64,000 nucleotides of DNA from an uncultured Desulfobulbaceae bacterium (GCA_947259225.1 CAMYLK010000004.1:62001-126000); one strand, 5' to 3'; shown: positions 9,072-18,626, numbered from the stretch's first letter. Notes: generated by a model not told the origin, from the sequence alone. Translations and numbers: made by a program.

Positions 9072-12000
9072 ATAATTTTTTCAGATGCTATGGTTTTCGG
9101 TTCGGGCAGAAGTTCGGCATACAGCCTGTGACCTTTCTCGTCAAGGGAACGCCATACCAATAATTGCTTACGTAGTGCGTTGATAAAGGATTTGTTAACT
9201 CGCTGCCAGAGTGTCACCTCTCCGGCCCTACGATTCATGACAACACGGATTTCAAGAAAGTCAGGGCCTTCGCCGGCCGGACAGAAATGAATATCCACCC
9301 ACTGCATGATTCCGAAATCAAAAGGTGCAAGCCAGACTTTGGCCCGGAGGTGGACACACTGCGTTGCCATGGGGAGGTTTTTTTCCGGGTTAGCTTCTAT
9401 ATTGAGAACTTCAACCGGACCTGTCGAAAAAATCCCGTGCGACACATCCTGGTGCCCTTTGAAGTAACTGTAAAGAAAACCGCTGATCGATATGTTTTCA
9501 TGATAGCGCATGAGAAACGGTAGGGTGATGTCCATACTTTCGCCTTGTATGTCGGGCATGGACCACGATCTGTTAACATCCGGTATGGCAATATTTGACG
9601 CGACTTTCGAGGGGTAAATAACCGACAGGAGGACAACGGCCATGACCAGTATCATTGCAGCTACCCCGGCCATGGATGAGTAGTTGACGGTGATGCCGCT
9701 CCAGAGTTTTGTCCCGGCGAGCAAGCCGGCACTGGACTGAGCCAGGACATAGCCCAGAACGACAGAGAGGATGGCAAATGCCAGGGCCTCGGCAATAAAG
9801 AGAAAGCTGACATGGGTTGGAGCTAGACCTACTGACGTGTATACAGCGATTTCCCGTTTACGCTCATAAACCGAGCTGATCATGGTGTTGAGCACGATGA
9901 GGATGGAGATAAGAAGAGGGATAATGATATTGGGCATCCCCGAATAACTCATAGTTTCACTGGCATTATACAGGTATACCCCCTTGGGTTCGCCACTGAA
10001 AAGGGTCAGGTTAAACCGGTCGGTGAATGCTTCGATTTCGTCGATAGAGGCTGGATTTACACCGCCGGGCTTAAGGGCGACCCCTTTAAGTCTACCGCCC
10101 ATCTCAAGAAGGGTCGAGGCCGGAATAATAAGAATCTGGTCAGCGGGGATATGACGGTACCGACCCTGAAAACTGCGCACGTCTTCACCTGACTCCAAGG
10201 CTTCTTTTTCCACATCGCTCATCTCCATCATCGATTCACTGGGAAAGATGGCGGGTGTAATGATTTCACCGTCAAGGTCAGGGCTCTGCTGGAGGAGCTT
10301 TTCAGAAAAAATACCGATGATTTTCAACTTCATACCCCAGAGATCAAGGTGACTTTGTTCCGGTTGGTCAGGATCAATGTTCAACCGTGCGGCAAGTTTC
10401 GAGGGAAGAATGACCGCCTGGTTTTCTCCAGGATTAAACCAGCGTCCTCGCAGGAGAATGCGATCAAGACCAGAAACAGCGGGCTCATTGGCAGAAAGTC
10501 CGGATATTCCCTGCAGTGTGAATGTCTGACCCTGGAAACCCGGTTCTATGTGCACTGCTCTCACAGGTTCCTCAGCCTCCAGCCAGACTCGTGGAGCAAC
10601 CTTTGCTGTGCCGCTGAAAAGAGTGTGGAAAACCGTCAGTGATTCAACCGGCAGGTCGTTCCAGCCTATATTTTTCAAAAGCAGACCCTGGTAAGGCACT
10701 GTATCAGCAAAAAGGAGCCTGTTTTGACGGCTCATTGACTTGACAGTGGTGAAACTCATGATTGTGAATGTGAGAATAACCAGGGTCAGGCAGGTCAGAA
10801 TTGTACGGAGCCGTCGGCGCCGGAGATTGGAGACACCGAGAAAAAAAGCGGCAACAAAGGCTTTCCAGCTGCTTATTTCAGCAGGACGTTTGTGGGAAGT
10901 CCGCCGCTGCAGAAGTGTCATCTCATCCTCGAAACGCAGAGTTATGATCATGGTAACCAAAAAGGAAAGACCGATGATGAAAAAGGCAAGGATCACTACA
11001 GTGGGGCTGTAGGCAAGTTCAAAGGCCGGATGCACCTGGGCGATGATCAAAATGAGCAGCAGGAGGATGCCTGTAAAACCTGCGATGCGTTTATATATTG
11101 AGACAAAGCCGAATAGCAGCCGTTCCATACAGAAGGCAAAAGGGACAAAAAGGGCAATATAGAAAAGGACACCGAAAAGAACATCTTTCTGGGTTTTTTC
11201 GACATGCTCATAAACCCGACTTGCTATGGCCCATGCCTTGCTGGACTCTTCGGAAAAAACATCATATTGAAAATTCGCTAACGCATCTTCAGCACTTTTC
11301 AGCGAATGTTCTCCTTCTGACAAAAGGACCTTGATCCGGTCATTGTGAATGCCGTGCTCCTCAAGGTTGTCAATACGGGGTCGCAGCAGGGTCCACATGT
11401 CCCTGGCCGCTCTGAACCTGGTGTTAAAAAGAGATGGATACTGGGAAATGTTATATCCTTTCCCTTGAGGATTTTCCACGCTGCCGTTGGTCAGGATGAG
11501 CTTTTTCTTGAGTACTGTATCTGACAGGGTGAGCTTGAGGGGTGTTTCCGGTTCGAGATAAATGGAGGAAATGGTTGATTTTCTGGTGTCGATCCGGCTG
11601 TACCAGTAGCGTACCGGCGGCGCTTCTCTGCGGCCGTCGATAAGCTGTAATTTAGTCATATATCTGAAACTGCGAGGCTCAAGCAAATTGAAGATAGTTG
11701 TCTGGCGGCACTGAAACATGACCAGGTCCGTCTTCATGGAAGTGCGCTGCATTTTAACCCGGTAGGCGGATTTTCCGGTCAGCTTTTTATCGATAGCCCA
11801 ATCAACAGAACCATTGTCATTGAAACGGTATCCTTCGAGGATTATTTTGTCCTGAACGTGTTTTTTATCAGCAACCCCCTTAAGCAGAAATCGTCCCTGC
11901 CGGTCTGTCTTGATGTAGTATCGGCGCAGTCCCTGGAAGGCAAGAATCGTGGTATCGGGGGCCGGATGTTCTGCAAAGAGTTCCCCATGCAGCAGAAGAC

Positions 12001-13915
12001 TGGTCTTTCCCTCTATGCTTGAAAATCCGTTGCGCATGTACCCCAGTTCAAGTTTTTCAGCCCGGTCGATTCCGGCAATCAGTTGAAGGGCCATTTCCCA
12101 TTGCCTGGCAGCATAGTCCCATACGATACGTTCCGGGGTGTCGAACGGGGTGGACCAGTGCTGGCGAATGTCGCCAATGGTAGCCAGGGTAAATCCGGGA
12201 AGAGCTGCCAGGCTGCTGACCTCTCCTCCCAGAGCGGGTTTGTCTGGAAGAAGGTCCTGCCATGGGCGCAGCCGGTTGGGCCGCAGGCTGGACACAAAAA
12301 CCGGACTGGTGACAGGAAGTTCAGCAGCAGCTTTCTGCAGGGCATTCTCGATATCCCTGAAGGCAGCGGTCCGGTTTATTCTCGGACGCAGGGGGTGGTA
12401 GAGATAACCCTGATGGAATGCTCCCAGGCCATTGCCATGGCTTGACAGGTGGAGGGAAATGACGGCCCTGGGTTCATATTCGGTTATAAGCGTCCGGAGC
12501 TTTTTAACAGCCTTGAGCATTCTGCGCTGGATTTTTACCTGCTTGAGAACAGCACGGTGTTCAAGGATTGAATTTTCTATTAAGGGGACCAGGAGCTCCT
12601 GCTGTTCCCGGCTGATATCATTAAAATCAGACATCCAGCTCAGTCGCCTGAGCAGAAAGCGCTGCTGGGCCAGACTTTTAATTCTGTCAGAGACATTACC
12701 TTTGTCATCGCGCATGCGAAGATGCATCAACTCGGTTGACAGGGAGTCCACCAGAAGTTTGAGGGCATGGTCCATGGCTTTCTGCAGAAGGGGTGTTTCA
12801 CTGTTGTCGAATTCCTTCTGTATATATTTTTCCAGGATTTCCAGGTAACTTTCCCTCTCCTTTGTGTCGGACTTCAGTTGTTTGTCCATGGCACGCAGGT
12901 CCTTGGAGCGGGCATTGGCAGCCCAGATTGTTTCGCGCATGCCCGCCAGGCCTTGTGCGTGCCCGCCACTGGCAACAAGCAGAAAGGGATGGCGCGGAGG
13001 GTTCCGTGAAAGGTGTTCTGCCAATTCAAGCAGGCCGGCTATGGAGAGTGCCTCATCTGCTCCGGGAGAACGGCCGGGTATGAAAAAACTGGAATCATAA
13101 AAAGCTTCGACAATTACCATCTGGTTATTATGCTCTGGGCTGGTGCCGGGATACAGGGCATAAATGTTTTTCGCCTTGGTCTCAATCCAGCGAACAGTTG
13201 ATTCGAGAACAACCTTTATGCCGTTCAAAGAGTCCGGTTTCACGTCAGGAGTGCCAGTGAGCTGGGACAATGTCTGTTCTTCCATCCAAAAGCAGGGAAA
13301 CTGCAAGGGTGAAAGTTCTTCCTTATTACGGAACCGGCTTTTCGGGGTAATGCCACGGTTAATGTATATGAGAGCCGACGCTCCGAGGGAAGCTGCATTC
13401 AACCAGTTACGGCCGGAATCAAACTCCATGAGGATAATGGCGCCTTCTATTTTTTTTCCGTTGAAATCGGCAAGCTCTCCCTTGCCGACATAAACCAGCT
13501 TCCCCTGCAGGCCTTCAGGCGGCAGGCCTTGGGGGGTCACAGCATTATAATAAAGAGGCTCAAGGGGAACTGTTCTGTCACCGATAACCAGCCTGCTCCC
13601 ATGGTGTTCCAGTACCGGCACCGTAAAGCCGACAGAGTCAAGCTGTTCCGGGTTGGTCGCGGATAACCGTTCGCGAATATATGCTGCCGCTTTTTCATTT
13701 CCGGCGGTTCCTGTGCTGCGGTCACCATTTTCAGTCAGGGTTGCGATTGTGTTTTGCAGAGAAACAAGAGTGCTTTCCTGGTCTTCCAGGCCTGGGGATA
13801 TGCCGGCCAGAACTTCAGAACTGCAAAGAAAAAGCAATAGAGAGAGACAGGCAATGAGCTGTACCTGATCTGACAGGAGCTCCCTTATTCTGGTTATCCA
13901 GGACAGAAAACTCAT
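9068..13915 (-). CDS. giant fusion: PA/M28 peptidase-like ectodomain + FtsX-type permease
   Basis: A 1615-residue membrane protein. Visible parts: signal anchor (about 17-37); PA-like domain around LVYVGKGELADF (about 140); M28-aminopeptidase-like domain (about 255-630); a carboxypeptidase-regulatory-like beta segment (GRFLLKGV, about 660); a helical stretch; three helices (about 905-1000); FtsX helix after RRRRLRT (about 1042); a roughly 280-residue MacB-type outer domain; three more helices (about 1330-1430, with KREIAVYTSVG between); and a 190-residue C-terminal soluble domain. The M28 site looks degenerate: the expected HxD is FYDSS and the expected EE is HA (GGHAQGL), although GADEA keeps its Asp. 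It therefore probably binds rather than cuts. ATGA overlaps on both sides join it to the ATPase and to the DUF6785-like gene. I infer an ABC complex in which this subunit pairs with the small FtsX protein. The exact role is unknown. Confidence 0.8.
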   Translation of the reverse strand: MSFLSWITRIRELLSDQVQLIACLSLLLFLCSSEVLAGISPGLEDQESTLVSLQNTIATLTENGDRSTGTAGNEKAAAYIRERLSATNPEQLDSVGFTVPVLEHHGSRLVIGDRTVPLEPLYYNAVTPQGLPPEGLQGKLVYVGKGELADFNGKKIEGAIILMEFDSGRNWLNAASLGASALIYINRGITPKSRFRNKEELSPLQFPCFWMEEQTLSQLTGTPDVKPDSLNGIKVVLESTVRWIETKAKNIYALYPGTSPEHNNQMVIVEAFYDSSFFIPGRSPGADEALSIAGLLELAEHLSRNPPRHPFLLVASGGHAQGLAGMRETIWAANARSKDLRAMDKQLKSDTKERESYLEILEKYIQKEFDNSETPLLQKAMDHALKLLVDSLSTELMHLRMRDDKGNVSDRIKSLAQQRFLLRRLSWMSDFNDISREQQELLVPLIENSILEHRAVLKQVKIQRRMLKAVKKLRTLITEYEPRAVISLHLSSHGNGLGAFHQGYLYHPLRPRINRTAAFRDIENALQKAAAELPVTSPVFVSSLRPNRLRPWQDLLPDKPALGGEVSSLAALPGFTLATIGDIRQHWSTPFDTPERIVWDYAARQWEMALQLIAGIDRAEKLELGYMRNGFSSIEGKTSLLLHGELFAEHPAPDTTILAFQGLRRYYIKTDRQGRFLLKGVADKKHVQDKIILEGYRFNDNGSVDWAIDKKLTGKSAYRVKMQRTSMKTDLVMFQCRQTTIFNLLEPRSFRYMTKLQLIDGRREAPPVRYWYSRIDTRKSTISSIYLEPETPLKLTLSDTVLKKKLILTNGSVENPQGKGYNISQYPSLFNTRFRAARDMWTLLRPRIDNLEEHGIHNDRIKVLLSEGEHSLKSAEDALANFQYDVFSEESSKAWAIASRVYEHVEKTQKDVLFGVLFYIALFVPFAFCMERLLFGFVSIYKRIAGFTGILLLLILIIAQVHPAFELAYSPTVVILAFFIIGLSFLVTMIITLRFEDEMTLLQRRTSHKRPAEISSWKAFVAAFFLGVSNLRRRRLRTILTCLTLVILTFTIMSFTTVKSMSRQNRLLFADTVPYQGLLLKNIGWNDLPVESLTVFHTLFSGTAKVAPRVWLEAEEPVRAVHIEPGFQGQTFTLQGISGLSANEPAVSGLDRILLRGRWFNPGENQAVILPSKLAARLNIDPDQPEQSHLDLWGMKLKIIGIFSEKLLQQSPDLDGEIITPAIFPSESMMEMSDVEKEALESGEDVRSFQGRYRHIPADQILIIPASTLLEMGGRLKGVALKPGGVNPASIDEIEAFTDRFNLTLFSGEPKGVYLYNASETMSYSGMPNIIIPLLISILIVLNTMISSVYERKREIAVYTSVGLAPTHVSFLFIAEALAFAILSVVLGYVLAQSSAGLLAGTKLWSGITVNYSSMAGVAAMILVMAVVLLSVIYPSKVASNIAIPDVNRSWSMPDIQGESMDITLPFLMRYHENISISGFLYSYFKGHQDVSHGIFSTGPVEVLNIEANPEKNLPMATQCVHLRAKVWLAPFDFGIMQWVDIHFCPAGEGPDFLEIRVVMNRRAGEVTLWQRVNKSFINALRKQLLVWRSLDEKGHRLYAELLPEPKTIASEKII

Positions 13916-14640
13916 TCGATGGTGCCGACTGAAATGTGTAACTCTTCGCGTTGTTCAATCTTGTCAATCAAACCGTCACGAATCCAGATGACCTCATCGG
14001 AGACATTCAGCATTTTAAAGTCGTGGGTCGCGGAAATAATGGTGACTTTGCGCTCCTCGCTCATCTGCTTGAGCAGATTAATGATCTCTTCGCCGGTAGT
14101 CAGGTCAAGGTTGCCTGTAGGTTCATCGGCGAGAATGATTGCCGGGCTGTTTGCCAGCGCCCTGGCAACGGCGACACGCTGCTGTTGGCCCCCGGAAAGT
14201 TCTGAAGGCTTGTGGCTATATCGTTCTGCCAATCCGACAGTCTTGAGCAGTTCCATGCCTTTTTCCACTGATTCGTCATTTCCCATTCCTGCAAAAGTCA
14301 TGGGCAGGGTAACATTTTCCAGGGCGGTCATGACCGGTATCAGGTTGAACGTCTGGAATATATATCCGATCTTCCTGCACCTGAGCCAGGCGAGTTCATA
14401 GGCATCAAGCTGGGCAATATCAACTTCATCGATAAAAACCTTACCTGATGTCGGCTTGTCCAGGCCGCCAATCATATTAAACAGGGTGCTTTTGCCTGAG
14501 CCGGACGGCCCCATGATGGATATGTAGCGTCCAGGGTAGATTGCCAGGCTGATTCCCTTGAGGACCTCGAGTTCATGGCGACCGAGCTGAAATGTTTTGA
14601 CCACATTGGTGGTTCGGATTATGGCATGCTGTTCAGACAT
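13912..14640 (-). CDS. ABC ATPase, LolD/MacB-type
   Basis: Cytoplasmic ATPase of a type VII (MacB/LolCDE/FtsEX-like) ABC system. All motifs are intact: Walker A GPSGSGKST, Q-loop YIFQTFNLIP, signature LSGGQQQR, Walker B ILADEPTGNLD and switch His in SATHD. The long open frame begins at a TTG at 14691, but the ATG at 14640 (MSEQHAIIRTTNV) fits family length, about 242 residues, so I place the start there. Its stop overlaps the start of the giant permease fusion (ATGA), and a small FtsX permease lies 136 bp upstream. It presumably powers conformational movement of these permeases in the envelope rather than classical import. Confidence in the family is very high; the transported or remodelled substrate is unknown. 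Confidence 0.95.
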   Translation of the reverse strand: MSEQHAIIRTTNVVKTFQLGRHELEVLKGISLAIYPGRYISIMGPSGSGKSTLFNMIGGLDKPTSGKVFIDEVDIAQLDAYELAWLRCRKIGYIFQTFNLIPVMTALENVTLPMTFAGMGNDESVEKGMELLKTVGLAERYSHKPSELSGGQQQRVAVARALANSPAIILADEPTGNLDLTTGEEIINLLKQMSEERKVTIISATHDFKMLNVSDEVIWIRDGLIDKIEQREELHISVGTIE

Positions 14641-14776
14641 AAAGTTACCGCAAGTGATTATTGTCGGCTTTGCGATACCTCGCTTCGCCAACGGTTTGTG
14701 AGTTATAACAGGTTAAATTAGCGTTATGTTTGTTCAATATTTAATCGTTATCTTATGAGTTCATTGCTATTTCAAG

Positions 14777-15427
14777 TTATTCTTCAACCCGCATTGCCTC
14801 CACCGGCTCCATTCGAGCTGCCTTGAAAGCTGGATAGATAACCCCGACCAGACTGAGAAAACAGCCGATGGCTGTAGCTGTCAGCATTGTCAGGGCAATC
14901 TGCAGGAAGGGAAAGTTGGCAAATGCCATGGTACCGAAAAGAAAAAAAGAGGATAAAATAGCAAAAATTATACCGATCAAGGCACCGGAGCATGAGCCTA
15001 CCAGCCCCTGCATAAAGGCTTCCAGTAAAAAAAGCCTCATAATAAACCGGTCAAGGGCGCCAAGGCATTTCATAGTACCGATTTCCCGGAAACGTTCCGT
15101 GACAGCCATGAGCTGAGCGTTAACAATGCCGACCACACAGACCAGCAGGGACAGAATGACCAGCCATCGTTGTTTGGCACTCCCGCCGATGGACATGTCG
15201 TTCGGTTGGACATCATAACCTGCCTTGGTTAAGGCCCTGAAGGCAGACTCGCCACCCACCTGGAGGACACCTTCTGCGATATTGTTGCCAGCCTGTACAT
15301 AACAGAGAAAGGCAACAGCAAGGACCAGGCTGAGTGTAGTGATCAGGGAGCGAAAAAATCTGACCCGGATGGACTTGTAGGCAATTTCAATGGATTTGAT
15401 GAAAGGTAATGCGACCAGTCTTTCCAT
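14777..15427 (-). CDS. minimal FtsX-type ABC permease
   Basis: A 216-residue inner-membrane protein with the FtsX permease core: helix after RVRFFRSLITTLSL, a very short outer loop of about 40 residues, a second helix at LSLLVCVVGIVNAQL, coupling segment TERFREIGTMKCLGA, two more helices, and the typical C-terminal YPAFKAARMEPVEAMR. MacB and LolC/E proteins are about 400 residues because of a 200-residue periplasmic domain that is missing here. It is the first gene of the minus-strand cluster, 136 bp upstream of the likely ATPase start. Together with the FtsX half of the 1615-residue fusion it could form the permease pair, with only the giant partner supplying the outer domains. Confidence 0.88.
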   Translation of the reverse strand: MERLVALPFIKSIEIAYKSIRVRFFRSLITTLSLVLAVAFLCYVQAGNNIAEGVLQVGGESAFRALTKAGYDVQPNDMSIGGSAKQRWLVILSLLVCVVGIVNAQLMAVTERFREIGTMKCLGALDRFIMRLFLLEAFMQGLVGSCSGALIGIIFAILSSFFLFGTMAFANFPFLQIALTMLTATAIGCFLSLVGVIYPAFKAARMEPVEAMRVEE

Positions 15428-15826
15428 GGAGTATTTCTGCCATCCTGATAAAGTGAATAATTCTTTTTAATTATATCAGAAAGCAGGACAGCGCAAAAGG
15501 ATAAAGCATGAGATTGATTTGATAAGCTCGAAAAAAGTTTGTAGGAATGAAAGAGCACTACGACAATTCAGGTGGTTAAAGTACTAACCACTTGGTTTTC
15601 ATAACTATTGCATTGGCAACAATTATGAAAATATACCTGGGAAAACTTGATCCCAACAGAGGGGCAGGACATCCTCGATGCAGTTCGGCATTGCATAACG
15701 AGTAGAAAAATGGAACACTCATAAAGAAATGCAATGGTGACTTTTCAAGGCGATGCGAATATACAGCCAGCAAAAAGTTTCATTCTCTGAATCTTACTTA
15801 ATTCGCTTACAAGCATAAAAGAAATT
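15428..15826. other. 399-bp divergent intergenic region
   Basis: No gene is supported between the FtsX cluster (minus) and ispH (plus), so both promoters should lie here. It contains a perfect 7-bp inverted repeat, GTGGTTA..TAACCAC (15572-15591, six-base spacer), and just beyond it an imperfect one centred near 15615. Neither is followed by a T-run, so they look more like operators than terminators. No convincing -35/-10 pair was assigned. Confidence 0.5.
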
Positions 15827-16744
15827 ATGGAAGTCATTCTTGCCAAACCCAGAGGATTCTGTGCCGGAGTGAAGAGGGCAATAACTATTGTCCGGGAGGC
15901 CCTGGAGGAATATGGTCCCCCGGTGTATGTACTGCATGAAATCGTACACAACTCTCACGTTATTCAGGAACTGGCTGCAAAGGGGGCCGTGTTTGTCGAA
16001 CACCTTGAAGAAATACCGACCGGATCGGTGACGATCTTCAGCGCGCATGGCGTTTCCCTTGCTGTCGTTAATCAGGCACAGGAGCTTGGACTCCGCACCA
16101 TAGATGCAACCTGTCCGCTTGTTTCCAGGGTTCACAGGAGGGTGACCAGGCTCAACAAGATCGGTTATGATGTTTTGGTCCTGGGCCACAAGGGACATCC
16201 TGAAGTTGAGGGCACGTGTGGTCACGCTACCGGGTCTGTGCAAGTCGTATCTACCCCGGAAGAGGTATCAGAACTTCAGGTCGTCGATTTCCAGAGAGTG
16301 GGCTACGTGACCCAGACAACTCTGAGCCTCGATGACACACGGGATCTACTTGCTGCCCTGCGTGAGCGGTTTCCTGATCTCAACGAACCGGAACGGACGG
16401 ATATCTGTTACGCAACTACCAACCGTCAGGATGCGGTACGGGAGATGGCGACCCAGGTAGACCTTCTTCTGGTTGTTGGGTCCAAGAACAGTTCTAATTC
16501 AAACCGGCTGCGGGAAGCGGCCGAATATAGAGGAGTGACTTCCTACCTGATTGATCAGGCAGAAGAAATCGATCCTGCCTGGCTGAATGGTGTGCATTGT
16601 GTCGGGGTTACTGCCGGTGCTTCAGCACCGGAAATTCTTGTCGAGGATGTTATCAAATGGCTGAAGGCTCATGGTGCCACTACTGTTCGGGAAATGGAGG
16701 GTAAAGATGAAAATGTGGTATTTGCAGCCCCTACACCTAAGTAA
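15827..16744 (+). CDS. ispH: 4-hydroxy-3-methylbut-2-enyl diphosphate reductase
   Basis: Last enzyme of the non-mevalonate (MEP) isoprenoid pathway; it reduces HMBPP to IPP and DMAPP with an iron-sulfur cluster in the cytoplasm. The three cluster Cys are visible in GFCAGV (Cys12), DATCPLV (about 97) and ICYATTNRQ (about 193). Substrate motifs include LHEIVHNSHV, GHKGHPEVEGT and VGSKNSSNSNRL. At 305 residues it is normal for IspH alone, without the S1-domain fusion seen in some Firmicutes. It starts a three-gene plus-strand run with an acyltransferase and a GT4 enzyme. A polyprenyl synthetase using its product is at 32474-33487. Confidence 0.97.
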   Translation: MEVILAKPRGFCAGVKRAITIVREALEEYGPPVYVLHEIVHNSHVIQELAAKGAVFVEHLEEIPTGSVTIFSAHGVSLAVVNQAQELGLRTIDATCPLVSRVHRRVTRLNKIGYDVLVLGHKGHPEVEGTCGHATGSVQVVSTPEEVSELQVVDFQRVGYVTQTTLSLDDTRDLLAALRERFPDLNEPERTDICYATTNRQDAVREMATQVDLLLVVGSKNSSNSNRLREAAEYRGVTSYLIDQAEEIDPAWLNGVHCVGVTAGASAPEILVEDVIKWLKAHGATTVREMEGKDENVVFAAPTPK

Positions 16745-16799
16745 TGAACCGGGCTTTCAACTTTTTAAGATTTAATATTCTACCTGGAAGAGCGTTATA

Positions 16800-17345
16800 G
16801 TGGAATTCAGGCCTACAACTCTTTCAAAATCCGAACTTCAGGATGCACTGGAACAGGCCGTACGATACCCGCATAAACACGTGCATGTCGGCAAGCTGAT
16901 TTTTTCACCGGAAATTTATACCTCTCCCGGCCGCGAAACCAATATTCTGATCAGCCGCTTTGCCCTTATTGACTGCACCGGATCGATTCAAATTGGTCCC
17001 TGGTGCAACATTGCCGCACGCTCCCGTATTTATACCCACGATCATATTCATCACGGGAAAAGGCCTCTACTTGCAATGGAAGAGGAGCATGGAGTGCTCT
17101 GGCAGGATAAATATATCGGGGCAGATGTCTGGATCGCCGATGGAGCCATGGTGCTCTACCAGGTGACCCATATTCCCGATGGGGTGATCGTCGGTGCTGG
17201 AGCAGTGTTGACGACTAATCCAGGGCCTTATGAGATCTGGGCAGGAAACCCGGCCAGAAAGGTAGGTGTACGTTCGGATGTCGATAAGGAGTCCCTGCAA
17301 TCCAGGCTGAGGCAGGAGCGATTTCGTCTTCCGGGTACGGATTGA
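16800..17345 (+). CDS. acyltransferase, left-handed beta-helix (hexapeptide) family
   Basis: A 181-residue cytoplasmic protein with hexapeptide repeats ([LIV]-G-x4): IGPWCNIAARSRIYTHDH (about 62-80), IGADVWIADGAMVLYQV (about 103-120), IPDGVIVGAGAVLT. The His in the YTHDH segment fits the catalytic position of maltose/galactoside-type O-acetyltransferases. The start is GTG at 16800 with GGAAGAG upstream. It sits 55 bp after ispH and 75 bp before a GT4 glycosyltransferase, so acetylation of a surface glycan is plausible but unproven. Substrate unknown. Confidence 0.85.
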   Translation: MEFRPTTLSKSELQDALEQAVRYPHKHVHVGKLIFSPEIYTSPGRETNILISRFALIDCTGSIQIGPWCNIAARSRIYTHDHIHHGKRPLLAMEEEHGVLWQDKYIGADVWIADGAMVLYQVTHIPDGVIVGAGAVLTTNPGPYEIWAGNPARKVGVRSDVDKESLQSRLRQERFRLPGTD

Positions 17346-17420
17346 GGGTGAAACCTGATTCCGTACATTCATTAATTCATTTACAATTTTTAACCGTTTT
17401 TATCTCCCTTTAGAACTTCA

Positions 17421-18554
17421 ATGCGAATTGCCTATTACATGCCCTTCAAACCAATGGGGCACTCTAATCCTTCTGGAGACCTGATTACAGGAACGGAGTT
17501 GTATGATTTTTTACAGGACAGGGGACACGAAATTGATCTGGCCAGCAGGATGCGCTGCCGATGGCTGTACCTGAAGCCCTGGGCCTGGGGAAAGTTGGCA
17601 TTGGAAAGAGCAAAAGCGGTGAAAAAATGCCGCCGTCTGGATCCGGGTGTATGGCTCAGTTATCATTCATACTACAAGGCGCCGGATATGATAGGACCTG
17701 CTTGCTGCAAACGGCTGCGGATTCCATATGTACTATTTCAGGGTGTGTACTCCACCAAGCGGCGCAGGAGCTTGAAAACCCTGCCGGGTTTTTTGCTGAA
17801 CCGTAAAGCTCTTCTCTCGGCACACCTTGTTTTTACAAACAAAAAAGGTGATGAATTAAACCTGCTGCGCTTGCTGCCGGACAACCGTGTAATCTACGTG
17901 CCGCCGGGCATTCATCCCGCTGCTTTTTCTTTTGATCCTCAGGCCAGGCAGACCCTCCGCGACAGGTGGCAGGTTGGCAGTCGTCCGATAGTGCTGACCG
18001 CGGCAATGTTCAGGCCCGATGTCAAAACCGAGGGTATTCTGGAAGTCATTACCGCCTGTTCCGGGCTTGTTGACAGAGGAATTGAGCTGCAGCTCGTCAT
18101 TGTCGGAGATGGGTCCACCCGGGAGCTGCTTGAACGAGTTGCCCAGGAAAAACTGCCAGGCGCAGTCCTCTTCACCGGCAAGATGCCCAGGTCGGAAATG
18201 AACCGATACTATAGTGCAGCAGACCTTTTTGCCTTCCCAGGCATCAACGAATCATTGGGCATGGTCTTTCTGGAGGCCCAATCGTGCGGTCTCCCCGTTG
18301 TCGCTTTTCAGGACTGGGGGGCAGCCGAAGCCGTAATACATGAACGAACCGGCTTGCTCGCAGAGGTTGCCCGCCGACAAACTTTTGCAGAAAACATTGA
18401 AAGGCTTGTTCTGGACGGTGAGTTGAGAAGAAGAATGGGAAAAGAAGCTGCCGCTCACGTCCGCAAGAGGCATGACCTCGAAAAGAACTATGGTGTTGTC
18501 GAAGAAAAACTCATGAAGTTATCCAAAGCCATAATTCAAGTAGAGCAGATCTGA
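17421..18554 (+). CDS. glycosyltransferase, GT4 (GT-B fold)
   Basis: A 377-residue retaining glycosyltransferase of the GT4 type. The N-terminal acceptor half opens with MRIAYYMPF. The C-terminal donor half has VIVGDGSTRELLE, the membrane-proximal ADLFAFPGINESLGMVFLEA with the E-x7-E pattern, and SCGLPVVAF. No membrane helix is evident, so it should act at the cytoplasmic face. It follows the acyltransferase by 75 bp on the same strand and lies about 2 kb from a second glycosyltransferase cluster on the other strand (20694-24983). Donor and acceptor cannot be read from sequence. Confidence 0.9.
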   Translation: MRIAYYMPFKPMGHSNPSGDLITGTELYDFLQDRGHEIDLASRMRCRWLYLKPWAWGKLALERAKAVKKCRRLDPGVWLSYHSYYKAPDMIGPACCKRLRIPYVLFQGVYSTKRRRSLKTLPGFLLNRKALLSAHLVFTNKKGDELNLLRLLPDNRVIYVPPGIHPAAFSFDPQARQTLRDRWQVGSRPIVLTAAMFRPDVKTEGILEVITACSGLVDRGIELQLVIVGDGSTRELLERVAQEKLPGAVLFTGKMPRSEMNRYYSAADLFAFPGINESLGMVFLEAQSCGLPVVAFQDWGAAEAVIHERTGLLAEVARRQTFAENIERLVLDGELRRRMGKEAAAHVRKRHDLEKNYGVVEEKLMKLSKAIIQVEQI

Positions 18555-18626
18555 CGCTCAGGGTAGTAACAGTCTTCAGTTTTGCCAAATAAAAACCTCA
18601 AGCTGATTCCTCGGAGAGGGTATGAT

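Noticed and set aside
9068-13915. Active M28 aminopeptidase
   Set aside because: The zinc-binding His and the catalytic Glu positions are replaced (FYDSS, GGHAQGL), so enzymatic activity is not supported.
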